Positions 16,796-26,082 of a stretch of DNA of 64,000 nucleotides are shown one piece after another. The stretch is from NCBI RefSeq assembly GCF_000445105.1, contig NZ_ATDP01000107.1, forward strand, positions 186,001-250,000, read 5' to 3'. The notes below the pieces were generated by a model. It saw only the letters and a list, made by a program, of their open reading frames with translations. It had not been told where the DNA came from and did not search any database. The translations under genes were made by a program, and so were the position numbers. The stretch is from Sphingobium lactosutens DS20. Its GTDB lineage: Bacteria > Pseudomonadota > Alphaproteobacteria > Sphingomonadales > Sphingomonadaceae. Each line of letters starts with the position of its first letter. Positions within the stretch are counted from its first letter, which is position 1.

Positions 16796-17902
16796 ATGCA
16801 ACCAGACGAAAAAAGAGTCAGCAACCCGACGTTGAACTATGTGGCTAACGCTTGGTTCGTTGCCGCGTGGAGCCACGATCTGGAGAAAGAAAAGCCGTTC
16901 GGGACCACGATCCTTAACGAGCCAGTGGTGATATGGCGCACGGCGGCAGGTACGCTGCATGCACTTCAAGATCGCTGCGTCCATCGTTTCGCACCGTTAT
17001 CCCTTGGCCGCTGCGAAGGGGAGCGGCTGCGGTGCATGTATCATGGCCTGCTGTTCGATCATGAAGGCTCAGTCGTCGAGATACCTGGCCAGGAATTGAT
17101 TCCGTCCAGCGCCAAAGTGCGGTCCTTCCCCGTGATCGAAAGACATAGCTGGATATGGGTCTGGATGGGTGATCCTGCTCTGGCCGATGCACAGCTGATA
17201 CCCCCGGCAGTCGGTCTGGATGACCCGGATTACATTCTCGGCCATGGCCAGCTCGACTATGCTGCTGCAGCGAGACTGATCAACGACAATCTGCTCGATT
17301 TCAGCCACCTATCTTTCGTCCATGCCGAAAGCTTCGGATCGGGGCCTCAATTTGCAACCTCGCAGGCAAACATCACGCCGCTCGAGCGCGGCATCCGATA
17401 TCAGCGCTGGATCGAGGGTTCGAGCGGAACAGCCGCCCGCAAGAACGACGAGCCGGTGGACAGCTACATGTCCTACGACTTCCTAATTCCTGGGGTGCTG
17501 CTGATGGTAGGGGGCAATTTCCCGCTCGGCACTGCCAAGCAGTGTGAGGGTGGCGTCCCTGATCTCGCACTAGCGATAAATGGGGTCACTTTCACCAGCC
17601 AGGCCGTGACACCTCTCACCGGAAATACGGCTCGGTACTTCTTTTCTTGGGGTCCGCATCGCGAGCATGGCGACGAGGCGCAACGCGACATGCTGATGGG
17701 CATTGCGGCGAAAGCGTTCCACGAAGACAAGGTGATGATCGAAGCCCAACAGCGCGTTATCGACATTACCCCCGTGCCTCAGGTGATGCCGACCGCGCAC
17801 GACCGCGGCGTGACCCTTTTCAATCGCTTGGTCGACAAAATGGTTCGGGCGGAACGCAAGGCGCCGGAAGCCGAGCCTGCCGCCGAGTCCACCAATGTCT
17901 AG
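16796..17902 (+). CDS. Rieske non-heme iron oxygenase, VanA/DdmC type (second copy)
   Basis: Cys61-x-His63 and Cys80-x2-His83 form the Rieske cluster site. Asn165, Asp168, His171 and His176 in NDNLLDFSHLSFVHAESFG supply the catalytic iron site. The 368-residue length and sequence style match vanillate and dicamba O-demethylase oxygenase components. It is clearly divergent from the other Rieske gene in the island, so the two probably act on different substrates. No ferredoxin or reductase gene lies beside it; it may share the ferredoxin encoded about 9 kb to the left. It converges on the integrase gene and is the last catabolic gene before the island end. Confidence 0.88.
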   Translation: MQPDEKRVSNPTLNYVANAWFVAAWSHDLEKEKPFGTTILNEPVVIWRTAAGTLHALQDRCVHRFAPLSLGRCEGERLRCMYHGLLFDHEGSVVEIPGQELIPSSAKVRSFPVIERHSWIWVWMGDPALADAQLIPPAVGLDDPDYILGHGQLDYAAAARLINDNLLDFSHLSFVHAESFGSGPQFATSQANITPLERGIRYQRWIEGSSGTAARKNDEPVDSYMSYDFLIPGVLLMVGGNFPLGTAKQCEGGVPDLALAINGVTFTSQAVTPLTGNTARYFFSWGPHREHGDEAQRDMLMGIAAKAFHEDKVMIEAQQRVIDITPVPQVMPTAHDRGVTLFNRLVDKMVRAERKAPEAEPAAESTNV

Positions 17903-17970
17903 CGCCGCGCTCATGGCTAGCCGACATCACCTGAGATTGCCGAATTCTACCGGATGAGCGGGGAACCGGA

Positions 17971-19335
17971 TTACGCCGCCAGCCGCTCCACTGCTTCGGG
18001 GGGATGGGCCGAGTCCGGTTGAGGCGACAAGAATCGCGCCAACGCGGCCTTTCGGGAACCGCGATCCAGTGCATAGTGGCTGTGCGACAGCACCGCACCA
18101 TCCAGAAGCGCCTGGATGTATCCCGATACCGTGTCGGCCGCCATGACGAGCGCGGCATCGAGCGTATGCACATAGCGGCTTGTGATCGAACCCGACGCGT
18201 GGCCGAGCAGCGCCGCGATCGTGATCTCGGTGAAGCCAAGATCGTTGGCGATGCTGGCGAAGCTGTGACGCAGCACATGGGCGGTGAGGTCGGCCAGCTC
18301 GGTCTCGGCGAAGATCTTCTCCCAATGCCTGGGGAAGCTGCCAAACGGCCCGTCCGGGTTTCTTTCGCCGGGGAACACATAGGGGCTGTCGCCGTCCATG
18401 TCCCGTTCGTCGAAATACTCGGCGATGGGTAGGCCCATCGGACGAACGGACTGGCCTTCCTTCGTGTCCTCGAATCGAAAGGCGCTTTCGATCGTGTCGA
18501 TTTCGGCCTTTCGCACCTCGATGATCTCACCGCGGCGGCAGCCCGACATGGCGAGTAGCCGGATGATGTCGACAGTGCGCGCATAACGCTCGTCCTCGGC
18601 CGCCTTGGCAAGGATGCGGCCGAGCGTCCGATACTCCTCCTCGTTCAGCCGACGCTTCCGGACGGCATCCTTGGGCTTGCGAACCCCATGCGCGGGATTG
18701 ATTTCGATGATGCCCAGTTCGTCGCGCGCATAGCTGAAGATGCCACCGAGCAGCCCGACCGTGCGGCTTGCTGCGCCGAGACCGCCGCGGACGATCGATT
18801 TTCCACGCAGCTTTTTCGTCTTCTCGTTGGTGCGCGTCTTGCCGGCCATGATGTCCTTCATCATCGCCGTCACATCCGCCTTGGTGACGTGGGTGGCGCG
18901 TTTCCTGCCGAGCAACGGGATGATGTGACGGTTGATCCGGCCAAGATCGGTGATCTTGGTGCTGGCCTTCTTGGGCCGGCCGCCCTTGCCGAGAATCCGG
19001 CCGGCTTCGAGTTCGGCGATATACAGTTCGCAAAGCTCTTTCACCGAGATCGCTTTGCGAACGCTGTTCCGAGCTTCGAGCGGATCATTGCCCTTGGTGA
19101 CTTCCGCCAGCGCCTGGATCGCCAGCGTGCGCGCCTGCTCGGCGGTGATGGTCCCATATCGGCCCAGCTTCATTCGGCGCCGGACATTGTTTGCGTTGCG
19201 ATAGTCGACGAAATAGGTTCGCGTGCCGGTAGGCAGCACGAACACGCCGAACCCCTTCAAATCGCTGCACCAGACGGTATACTGCCGGTCTCGCGGCTCG
19301 GCCTTGTCGACAATGATCTTCGTTAGTTTTGGCAT
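17971..19335 (-). CDS. Tyrosine-family site-specific integrase
   Basis: The 454-residue protein has an N-terminal arm-binding domain of the P4-integrase style (KGFGVFVLPTGTRTYFVDYRN), a core-binding region and a catalytic domain. Catalytic residues are seen in LAMSGCRRGEI (first Arg), HVLRHSFASI (His-x-x-Arg), LLGHASGSI and the nucleophile Tyr in SRYVHTLD. The ATG at 19335 is chosen over a GTG two codons upstream because GAGG lies 6 bases before it. The gene sits about 190 bases from a partial tRNA-Arg gene, the usual target of this integrase type, and so identifies the DNA to its left as an integrated island. Confidence 0.93.
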   Translation of the reverse strand: MPKLTKIIVDKAEPRDRQYTVWCSDLKGFGVFVLPTGTRTYFVDYRNANNVRRRMKLGRYGTITAEQARTLAIQALAEVTKGNDPLEARNSVRKAISVKELCELYIAELEAGRILGKGGRPKKASTKITDLGRINRHIIPLLGRKRATHVTKADVTAMMKDIMAGKTRTNEKTKKLRGKSIVRGGLGAASRTVGLLGGIFSYARDELGIIEINPAHGVRKPKDAVRKRRLNEEEYRTLGRILAKAAEDERYARTVDIIRLLAMSGCRRGEIIEVRKAEIDTIESAFRFEDTKEGQSVRPMGLPIAEYFDERDMDGDSPYVFPGERNPDGPFGSFPRHWEKIFAETELADLTAHVLRHSFASIANDLGFTEITIAALLGHASGSITSRYVHTLDAALVMAADTVSGYIQALLDGAVLSHSHYALDRGSRKAALARFLSPQPDSAHPPEAVERLAA

Positions 19336-19341
19336 ATGCAC

Positions 19342-19694
19342 CTCGCTAGAGCGGGCTCAAAAAACTCACCAAAATCTCACCAAAAAATCGAAAACTTTAA
19401 GGTGGTTGCGCGTAGTCCAGAAAGCCCGTATCGTCAACAAAATACTGTTAAAACAGTAAGTTAGAGTGCTATAGCGTTGAACGAAAAAGCCTGGAAAAGC
19501 CTAGCGTAGCGTTGTAGTTCTTGCTCCGAAGGCAAAGGCCAGAGGTTCGAATCCTCTTGGGTGCGCCAAATTCCGCATCGCGGTTTCTTCAGACTTGAGA
19601 GCGCTGTTTGGATCGTCTGCCTTCACGCGGGTGCAGGACTTCCGAATTTATGCTGCGCCGATGACATCGGGTCTTCGTTTCCTATATAAGCGGG
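19342..19694. other. Intergenic att region at the island edge
   Basis: This 350-base gap separates the integrase from the first core gene. It is more AT-rich than its surroundings. It contains two close direct copies of CTCACCAAAA just upstream of the integrase (about 19368-19390), a near-perfect palindrome TACTGTTAAAACAGTA at 19443-19458, and the tRNA fragment described separately. The repeats could be arm-type integrase or excisionase sites, but this is inferred from position only. I see no further gene. Confidence 0.6.
19524..19568 (+). repeat. Attachment site: 3' half of tRNA-Arg(CCG)
   Basis: From the anticodon loop CTCCGAA (anticodon CCG at 19526-19528) to the terminal CCA, the sequence folds as the 3' half of a tRNA. 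It has the 3' strand of the anticodon stem GGCAA, a variable loop, the T-arm AGAGG-TTCGAAT-CCTCT, the acceptor strand TGGGTGC, discriminator G and encoded CCA. The 5' half is not present: the bases before the loop cannot pair with GGCAA and there is no D-arm. This is the hallmark of a duplicated att core left when an element integrates into the 3' end of a tRNA gene. The intact gene should lie to the left of the window. Confidence 0.88.
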
Positions 19695-20060
19695 ATGTCC
19701 GACCTGATCATATGGCATGATGGCGACTGCCCCTTGTGCCGCAAGGAAATTGCCCTCATGCGCCGCCTTGATCGCCGCGGGGCGATTATGTTTGTCGATG
19801 CGACGAGCGCGGATAGTGCGGCATGCCCGATTGATCGCGCAGACCTGCTGGAGCGTTTTCATGCCATGGAAAATGGCACGCTGCTGTCCGGCGCGGCGGC
19901 TTTCGCAGCCATGTGGCGGGCAATTCCCCTGTTACGACCATTGGGGCTGGCCGCGCGAAATCAGGCGGTTCTGGCCGTGCTGGAACGTTGCTATCGTGTC
20001 TTTCTGAGGATCCGCCCTCGCCTACAAAGGCTGGCGGGCGCAAGGCGGCAGTGCGCATGA
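19695..20060 (+). CDS. DCC-family thiol-disulfide oxidoreductase (DUF393)
   Basis: This small protein (121 aa) begins SDLIIWHDGDCPLCRKEIALMRR, the defining N-terminal DGxCPxC motif of the DCC/YuxK family, with a thioredoxin-like CxxC. The rest fits the family length. Members are thought to be thiol-disulfide oxidoreductases, but their partners are mostly unknown. It is the first gene outside the island and overlaps the next gene by 4 bases (ATGA), forming an operon with the DUF427 and ABC1-kinase genes. Confidence 0.85.
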   Translation: MSDLIIWHDGDCPLCRKEIALMRRLDRRGAIMFVDATSADSAACPIDRADLLERFHAMENGTLLSGAAAFAAMWRAIPLLRPLGLAARNQAVLAVLERCYRVFLRIRPRLQRLAGARRQCA

Positions 20061-20551
20061 GGCCCTGGCGCGACCCTGTGCAGCCGGGGCAGCAAAGCGT
20101 CTGGGACTTTCCGCGTCCCGCAATCGCCCTCCCTTCGACTGCGCATATCGGTATCGACCATGCCGGCACCATCGTCGCGGATAGCCGCCGGTCCATCCGC
20201 ACGCTCGAAACCAGCCATCCGCCCAGCTACTATATCCCCCCCGATGACATCGCGCCGGGCATCCTGCGTCGCGCGGGCGGCGGCTCTTTTTGCGAGTGGA
20301 AAGGCGCGGCTATCTATTGGGACGTGGTGATCGGCGACGTCGTGCTTCCCCGCGTTGGCTGGAGCTATCCCGATCCCAGCCGCGCCTTCGCCATGCTGCG
20401 TGATCATGTCGCCTTCTACGCGAGGCCATTCGACCGCTGTGCCGTCGATGGCGAAACAGTTACGCCACAGCCAGGCGATTTCTATGGTGGCTGGATCACC
20501 AGTCATGTCGCCGGGCCGTTCAAGGGCATTCCAGGCAGCCAGGGATGGTGA
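20057..20551 (+). CDS. DUF427 domain protein
   Basis: The ATG at 20057 overlaps the stop of the preceding gene and gives 164 residues; longer in-frame starts would lie entirely within the DCC gene. The DUF427 fold is visible from GTIVADSRRSIRTLETSHPPSYYIPPDDI, GSFCEWKGAAIYWDV and the closing FYARPFDRCAVDGETVTPQPGDFYGGWIT. The biochemical role of this family is unsettled. It is commonly found in alphaproteobacteria near oxidoreductase genes, as here. No signal peptide is evident. Confidence 0.85.
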   Translation: MRPWRDPVQPGQQSVWDFPRPAIALPSTAHIGIDHAGTIVADSRRSIRTLETSHPPSYYIPPDDIAPGILRRAGGGSFCEWKGAAIYWDVVIGDVVLPRVGWSYPDPSRAFAMLRDHVAFYARPFDRCAVDGETVTPQPGDFYGGWITSHVAGPFKGIPGSQGW

Positions 20552-20555
20552 TCGC

Positions 20556-21887
20556 ATGAGCGATGACAAGGGCAAGGGTTCCGGCCGGTCCGTGCCCAGC
20601 GGCAGGCTGCAACGCCTGGGACAATTCGGGCAGCTGGCGGGTGGCCTTGCCGGCGGGATCATCGGCGAAGGCGCACGGCGGCTGGCCGATGGCGAACGTC
20701 CGCGCCTGCGCGACATGTTGCTGACGCCGGCCAATGTCGGAAAGGTGGCTGACCGGCTGGCGCATCTGCGCGGCGCGGCCATGAAGCTGGGCCAGATGAT
20801 ATCCATGGACGCGGGCGACTTCTTGCCGCCCGAGCTTGCCGATATCATGGCGCGCCTGCGCGACAATGCCCAGCATATGCCTCCGCCGCAGCTGCAACGG
20901 GTGCTGGCGCGCGAATGGGGCGCCGATTGGCGCACCCGGTTCCGTCAATTCGAACCACGGCCGATCGCCGCCGCTTCAATCGGACAAGTGCACCGCGCGG
21001 TTACGCAGGACGGGCGCGAATTGGCGATCAAGGTGCAATATCCCGGTGTTCGCGAGAGCATTGACGCTGATGTGGACAATGTCGCCACGCTCTTGCGCCT
21101 GTCAGGCTTGCTTCCGCGCGCACTCGACATCACCCCTCTGCTTGCCGAAGCCAAGCGCCAATTGGCCGAGGAAGCAGACTATGAACGCGAAGCGCGGCAG
21201 ATGACCCGGTTCGGGGAATTGCTTGCGGACGTGGATGACGTGGTCGCGCCGCACGTCGATCCAGAGTTCAGCACCGACAGGGTGCTGGCCATGACATTTC
21301 TGGCCGGCACGCCGATCGAAACATTGCAGTCCGCGCCGCAGGCCACGCGCGACAAGGTCATGACCATATTGATCACGCTGGTCTTGCGCGAGCTGTTCGA
21401 ATTTGGCGTCATGCAGACTGATCCGAACTTCGCCAATTATCGCTATCAGCCCGAAAGCGGACGCTTGATCCTGCTCGACTTCGGCGCCGCGCGGCCGGTC
21501 GCACCCGAAACCATGCTTGCCTACCGGACCTTGCTGAAAGCTGGCCTGGCCGGCGATCGTGCCGCCGCCCGCGATGCGCTGGTCAAAGCAGGCTTCATCG
21601 GCGCTGGCGTCGTCACCCGTCATCGCGCCCGGCTGGATGCGATGATCAACGTCATCATTGGGGAAATGGGCAAGGCGGGACCGTTCGATTTTGGCGACCG
21701 CGCGTTCGTCAGCCTTCTGCGCGAACAGGGCGTCGAGATTGCGGCCGATCGGTCCACCTGGCATGTGCCGCCGGCTGACACATTATTCGTCCAGCGCAAG
21801 ATAAGCGGCACTGCTTTGCTGGCGGCCAGGCTGAACGCGCGGGTGGACGTCCGTGCGATGGTCCTGCCGTGGCTGGACCTTTCTTAA
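20556..21887 (+). CDS. ABC1/UbiB-family atypical kinase
   Basis: The 443-residue protein has the KxGQ-type N-terminal signature MKLGQMISMDAGDFLPPELADIMARLRD. It then shows an Ala-rich loop AAASIGQVHRAV, the ATP-site lysine in LAIKVQYPGV and the catalytic segment MQTDPNFANYRY followed by LLDFGAARPV. These mark the ABC1 (ADCK/UbiB) atypical kinase-like family, implicated in ubiquinone and lipid metabolism. The start at 20556 lies 4 bases after the previous stop. The DPN version of the catalytic motif, instead of DPH, is seen in one branch of this family and does not by itself suggest inactivation. Confidence 0.87.
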   Translation: MSDDKGKGSGRSVPSGRLQRLGQFGQLAGGLAGGIIGEGARRLADGERPRLRDMLLTPANVGKVADRLAHLRGAAMKLGQMISMDAGDFLPPELADIMARLRDNAQHMPPPQLQRVLAREWGADWRTRFRQFEPRPIAAASIGQVHRAVTQDGRELAIKVQYPGVRESIDADVDNVATLLRLSGLLPRALDITPLLAEAKRQLAEEADYEREARQMTRFGELLADVDDVVAPHVDPEFSTDRVLAMTFLAGTPIETLQSAPQATRDKVMTILITLVLRELFEFGVMQTDPNFANYRYQPESGRLILLDFGAARPVAPETMLAYRTLLKAGLAGDRAAARDALVKAGFIGAGVVTRHRARLDAMINVIIGEMGKAGPFDFGDRAFVSLLREQGVEIAADRSTWHVPPADTLFVQRKISGTALLAARLNARVDVRAMVLPWLDLS

Positions 21888-21925
21888 CGGCGATAGCAAT
21901 CCGCCCGTCGGAACATGCCGCCCTT

Positions 21926-23158
21926 TCAATCGAACAGCGTGAGCGGCACCGCCTCACCCATGGCACGATAGCCAGCGGGCGATGGATGCAGGGCATCGCC
22001 ATCATCATAGGCCGGCCGCAACCGATCCGGCCTGGCGGGGTCCCGCATGACCCGGTCAAAGTCGACCACCGCATCGAAATGGCCCGGCGTCCTGATCCAG
22101 GCATTGACCCCCTGCCTGTCGGCTTCATTGTCGCGGTCAGCATGATAATAGCCATTGCCGACGAACGGCATGATGGTTCCACCGATCACCTTTATGCCCT
22201 TCGCATGGGCGCGCGCGATGATCTGGCGGTAAGCACCGATGATCCGGGCGACATGCGCGGCATGGTCCGCCTTGCTGACGGGCGCCTCGCGCGTCAGCGT
22301 TCCTAAATCGTTGATTCCTTCCAGCACGATCAGATGCGTGACCCCCGGTTGCGACAGCACATCACGGTCCAGCCGTGCCAGCGCATTGGGGCCAAGCCCG
22401 TCATTGAGCAGTCGATTGCCGCCAATCCCTTCATTGACGATGGCGATGCCGCGCCGCTGCGGGTCGGCCTGTAGCCGCCCCGCCAACACATCGGTCCAGC
22501 GATCGTTACCGTTGGTCGTCGACCCCTTGCCGTCGGTGATGGAATCCCCAAGCGCCACGACCAATCGCGCCGGCGCGCAGCGTTCGACCTCCAGCGCGGC
22601 CAGGTTGAACCAGTGATCGAAATGCGCAGCGCCTTCCATCCTTTCGTCGCGCAAATGATCGCCCGCCATATGCCAGGATGTCGCGCGCGAACCGGGATGC
22701 GATGTCTGCTCGGGCTCTCCGTCATAACGGAGCGAGACGGCGACCGTCTCCAGCGCCTTGGCAGGCATCTCCACCGGGTCGGACAGATAGTCCGAACCGG
22801 CGGGGATGATTACGGCCGCCTGACCATCAAACAGCAGCGGCGTCGATGTCGCCGCGTCAATGGTCGGCGATTGCGACGACTGCACCCGCGCGATGCTCGC
22901 ACCGGCAATGCGCAAGGACTGCGTCCCGGCCACATTGGAAAATCGCACCCGCATCCGATCGCCAGCGACGGAAGGTCGTACGATCTGACGCAAAGTCTGG
23001 TCGCGCAAGGTGCCTGCCGGCAATTCCGCGTCACCAGTCGGACGGAATTGCGACGACGCCCAAGCAGATACCCAGTTTGGCGAACAATCCCTGGCATGCG
23101 CCATCGACGTCGCCGACAGTGCAATTGGCAGCAGCAGGGCGGACCAGCGTTTCATCAT
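21926..23158 (-). CDS. Secreted SGNH/GDSL hydrolase (probable acetyl-xylan esterase type)
   Basis: A Sec signal peptide (MMKRWSALLLPIALSATSMAHA) starts this 410-residue protein. The SGNH blocks follow: VVALGDSITDGKGS (block I Ser), the Gly of GIGGNRLL (block II), the Asn of LEGINDLG (block III) and DALHPSPAGYRAMGEAV (block V Asp/His). Family members remove acetyl or other esters from carbohydrates. As the last gene of a run that degrades glucuronoxylan, a deacetylase acting on xylan or its oligomers in the periplasm is the best guess. It follows the fructuronate reductase gene by 48 bases. Confidence 0.85.
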   Translation of the reverse strand: MMKRWSALLLPIALSATSMAHARDCSPNWVSAWASSQFRPTGDAELPAGTLRDQTLRQIVRPSVAGDRMRVRFSNVAGTQSLRIAGASIARVQSSQSPTIDAATSTPLLFDGQAAVIIPAGSDYLSDPVEMPAKALETVAVSLRYDGEPEQTSHPGSRATSWHMAGDHLRDERMEGAAHFDHWFNLAALEVERCAPARLVVALGDSITDGKGSTTNGNDRWTDVLAGRLQADPQRRGIAIVNEGIGGNRLLNDGLGPNALARLDRDVLSQPGVTHLIVLEGINDLGTLTREAPVSKADHAAHVARIIGAYRQIIARAHAKGIKVIGGTIMPFVGNGYYHADRDNEADRQGVNAWIRTPGHFDAVVDFDRVMRDPARPDRLRPAYDDGDALHPSPAGYRAMGEAVPLTLFD

Positions 23159-23206
23159 CGACCTTTCAGCATCATCATCAGGTGGCGAAGGCGGGCGACA
23201 TGCACC

Positions 23207-24673
23207 TCATCCGGCAAATCTGGCCAAGGCGGCGCGCGCGCCATGGGTTTCGAGGACGCTCAACCATTGGGTCAACGTCTCTTTCCACGCATCATGCTGT
23301 GCCAGCGGCGACGGAACGATCGCGCCAAGCCCCAGAATGGCATCGACCCGTGCACGGCTATCATGTGCATCGGACAACGCCTCGGCGATAGGATGGGCCA
23401 ATGGATCATCCACTTCATGCCCCAAACCCCGATCATCCACGCCGGCCTGCCAACGTATCCACGCCGCGACCGCGAGTGACAGGGCATCCACCCCCTGCCC
23501 CGCCTCCAAACGGTGCGCTATCGTCGCGAGCAGCCGTTGCGGCAGTTTCTGGCTGCCATCCATCGCGATCTGTCGGGTTCGATGGCGCAGCGTCGGATTG
23601 TCAAACCGCGCCATCAGCGCGCGGCGATAGGCCGCCACATCCAGTTCCGGCGGCTGCGTCAGTGTCGTTTCCGCCTCATCCCACAGGGCTTCGACAAAAA
23701 AGCGGGCTTCGGGCAGCGCCAGCACGTCATGGACATATTCGATGCCCGCCAATCCACCCAGGTAGGCGATACCGCTATGCGCCCCGTTCAACAGGCGCAG
23801 CTTGGCCTCTTCCCACGGCGCAACCGCAGCCGTTACCTGAACGCCCGCCCCGAAGGCTGGACGCGGACCGCAAAACCAGTCCTGGATCACCCATTGCAGA
23901 AACGGCTCCGTCTTGACCATCGCCTGATCCTCGACACCCAGACGTTCGGCTAACCCGGCGATATCGTCGGCGGTCGTGGCGGGCACAATCCTGTCCACCA
24001 TCGTTTCGGGAAAAGCGCCCTGCGCCTCGATCCATTCCGCTAGCGCGGGGTCATGCCGTCGCGCCAGCGCAAGGACCGCACCGCGCAGGCGCTGCCCATT
24101 ATGCGGCAAATTGTCGCAGCTGATCGCGGTGAAGGGCGCGAGCCCGGCCTCCTTGCGTAATGCCAGGGCCGCGACGAGATAGCCCGGCGCGGTCTGTGGC
24201 GCGTGCAAGGAAAGCAGGTCGGCGGCGACCTGCGGGTCATCTTCCATCAGGGCGCCAGTGGCCGGGTCGAGCTTGTACCCCTTCTCGGTTACGGTCAGCG
24301 TGACGATATGCGTATCGGGCGAGGCCAGCGCCGCCAACAGCGCCTGAGGCTCCTCCGGTGCGACGATCACCTGACGGACCGCGCCGATCACCTGTGCACG
24401 ATCCGCCCGGCCATCCCGCACCAGCATGGTGTAAAGGCCATCCTGCGGCTGCATCTGGTCGCGCACGCCGGGCGACCGCAAGGATGCGGCGATGACACCC
24501 CACCGCAAGTCGCCGGCATTGAGTGCATCTTCGAATATGGCAGCCTGATGCGCGCGATGGAATGCGCCGATGCCCAGATGGACCACGCCCGCCCGAACCG
24601 CCGCCCGGTCATAGGCCGGCCGTTGCACATCGTCGGGCAGCGATGCCAGACTGTCAGACGACAGCCGCATCAT
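23207..24673 (-). CDS. uxuB: D-fructuronate reductase / mannitol dehydrogenase family
   Basis: The 488-residue protein carries the polyol-specific long-chain dehydrogenase signature, from VVHLGIGAFHRAHQAAIFED to SCDNLPHNGQRLRGAVL and EWIEAQGAFPETMVDRIVP, with KTEPFLQWVIQDWF in the middle. Mannitol dehydrogenases and fructuronate reductases share these motifs. Its 4-base overlap with uxaC and proximity to manD point to NADH-dependent reduction of D-fructuronate to D-mannonate. It is cytoplasmic, with no signal peptide. Confidence 0.9.
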   Translation of the reverse strand: MMRLSSDSLASLPDDVQRPAYDRAAVRAGVVHLGIGAFHRAHQAAIFEDALNAGDLRWGVIAASLRSPGVRDQMQPQDGLYTMLVRDGRADRAQVIGAVRQVIVAPEEPQALLAALASPDTHIVTLTVTEKGYKLDPATGALMEDDPQVAADLLSLHAPQTAPGYLVAALALRKEAGLAPFTAISCDNLPHNGQRLRGAVLALARRHDPALAEWIEAQGAFPETMVDRIVPATTADDIAGLAERLGVEDQAMVKTEPFLQWVIQDWFCGPRPAFGAGVQVTAAVAPWEEAKLRLLNGAHSGIAYLGGLAGIEYVHDVLALPEARFFVEALWDEAETTLTQPPELDVAAYRRALMARFDNPTLRHRTRQIAMDGSQKLPQRLLATIAHRLEAGQGVDALSLAVAAWIRWQAGVDDRGLGHEVDDPLAHPIAEALSDAHDSRARVDAILGLGAIVPSPLAQHDAWKETLTQWLSVLETHGARAALARFAG

Positions 24674-26082
24674 AATTTGTACGCCTTTTTCGCCAGATCA
24701 TAGGCCAGGGCGTGCGCAACCTCGAAGGCTTCATCCTCCTCCAGACGATGTTCGGCGACCAATTGCGCCAGCCAGCCGCAATCCATCCGCCGGGCAACGT
24801 CGTGGCGCGCCGGGATCGACAAAAAGGCGCGTGTGTCGTCGTTGAAGCCAACGCTATTGTAAAATCCCGCTGTTTCAGTCATCCGTTCGCGAAAGCGGCG
24901 CATGCCTTCGGGACTGTCATGGAACCACCATGGCGGCCCCAGACGCAGCGCGGGATAATGCCCAGCCAAGGGAGCCAACTCGCGCGAGTAGACGTCCTCG
25001 TCGAGTGTGAAGAGGATGAGCGTCAAGCGCGGATCATTGCCATATAGGTCCAGCAGCGGTTTGAGAGCGGCGACAAATTCACCGGCGGTGGGAATGTCCG
25101 CCCCCTTGTCCCGGCCAAATCGCGCGCGCACGGCGTCGTTATGATTGCGATGCACGCCGGGATGCAATTGCATCACCATGCCATCCTCAATCGACATGCG
25201 CGCCATCTGGACCAGCATATGCCCGCGAAACAGTTCCGCCTCCCGCGCGCTCACGGGCCCGCCGGTCACCTTGGCGAACAGGGCTTCGGCATCTTGCGCA
25301 GACAGGTGCACGGTGAAGGCGCTGGGATGACCATGGTCGGTCGATGTCGCGCCCGCCGCGCGGAAATCGGCGCGGCGTTTTTCATGCGCGCGCAGGTAGC
25401 CGGCATAGCTGACATCCTCGCCCGTCATCGCGCAAAAGCGGCGCACATTGTCGTTGAACTTCGGATCATCGGGATCGAGAACGGGATCGGGGCGGTAGGC
25501 GGTCACGACCTTGCCGCGCCAACCGGACTCACGGATGGCGCGATGATGGTCGAGCGGATCGAGCGGCCCCTCGGTCGTCGCGATCACTTCAATATTATAG
25601 CGTTCAAACAACGCGCGCGGCCGGAAGGCATCGGTCGCAAGCGCGGCGTCGATCACGTCATAATAATGATCCGCCGTCGCCGCCTCCAGCCGCACGTCAA
25701 TGCCGAATGCCTCGGCGAACACCCAGTCGAGCCACAAGCGCGACGGGGTCCCGCGAAACAGGGGGTAGCGCTCGGCAAAGCGACGCCAGATCGCGCGTGG
25801 ATCACTCGCAGTCGGACTACCATCAATCGTTGGTACGCCTAGGTCCTCCAGCGGCACCCCCTGGCTGTAGAGCATACGAAATACATAATGGTCAGGTATG
25901 ATCAGCAATTCAGCCGGATTGGCGAAGGGCTGATCATAAGCGAACCAGCGCGGATCGGTGTGGCCGTGCGGGCTGATGATCGGCAGGTCCTTGACCGACG
26001 CATAAAGCCGCCGCGCAATGTCCCGCATGGCAGGATCGGACGGGAACAGGCGATCGGGATGTAGACGCAGGGTTTTGGTCAA
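24670..26082 (-). CDS. uxaC: Glucuronate isomerase
   Basis: UxaC is recognised from LPIISPHGHTDPRWFA near the N-terminus, then DHYVFRMLYSQGVPLEDLG, VIATTEGPLDPL, MVMQLHPGVHRNHN and the C-terminal VGFNDDTRAFLSIPARHDVARR. I choose a TTG start at 26082: AAGGAG lies 7 bases before it, the resulting 470 residues equal the usual UxaC length, and the TTGA overlaps the stop of the transporter gene by 4 bases. Longer frames run through the transporter gene and can be discarded. It converts D-glucuronate to D-fructuronate, feeding uxuB. Confidence 0.94.
   Translation of the reverse strand: MTKTLRLHPDRLFPSDPAMRDIARRLYASVKDLPIISPHGHTDPRWFAYDQPFANPAELLIIPDHYVFRMLYSQGVPLEDLGVPTIDGSPTASDPRAIWRRFAERYPLFRGTPSRLWLDWVFAEAFGIDVRLEAATADHYYDVIDAALATDAFRPRALFERYNIEVIATTEGPLDPLDHHRAIRESGWRGKVVTAYRPDPVLDPDDPKFNDNVRRFCAMTGEDVSYAGYLRAHEKRRADFRAAGATSTDHGHPSAFTVHLSAQDAEALFAKVTGGPVSAREAELFRGHMLVQMARMSIEDGMVMQLHPGVHRNHNDAVRARFGRDKGADIPTAGEFVAALKPLLDLYGNDPRLTLILFTLDEDVYSRELAPLAGHYPALRLGPPWWFHDSPEGMRRFRERMTETAGFYNSVGFNDDTRAFLSIPARHDVARRMDCGWLAQLVAEHRLEEDEAFEVAHALAYDLAKKAYKL

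Noticed and set aside
19500..19568. A complete tRNA-Arg gene
   Set aside because: Only the part from the anticodon loop onward is tRNA-like; the anticodon stem cannot pair and no D-arm or 5' acceptor strand is present.
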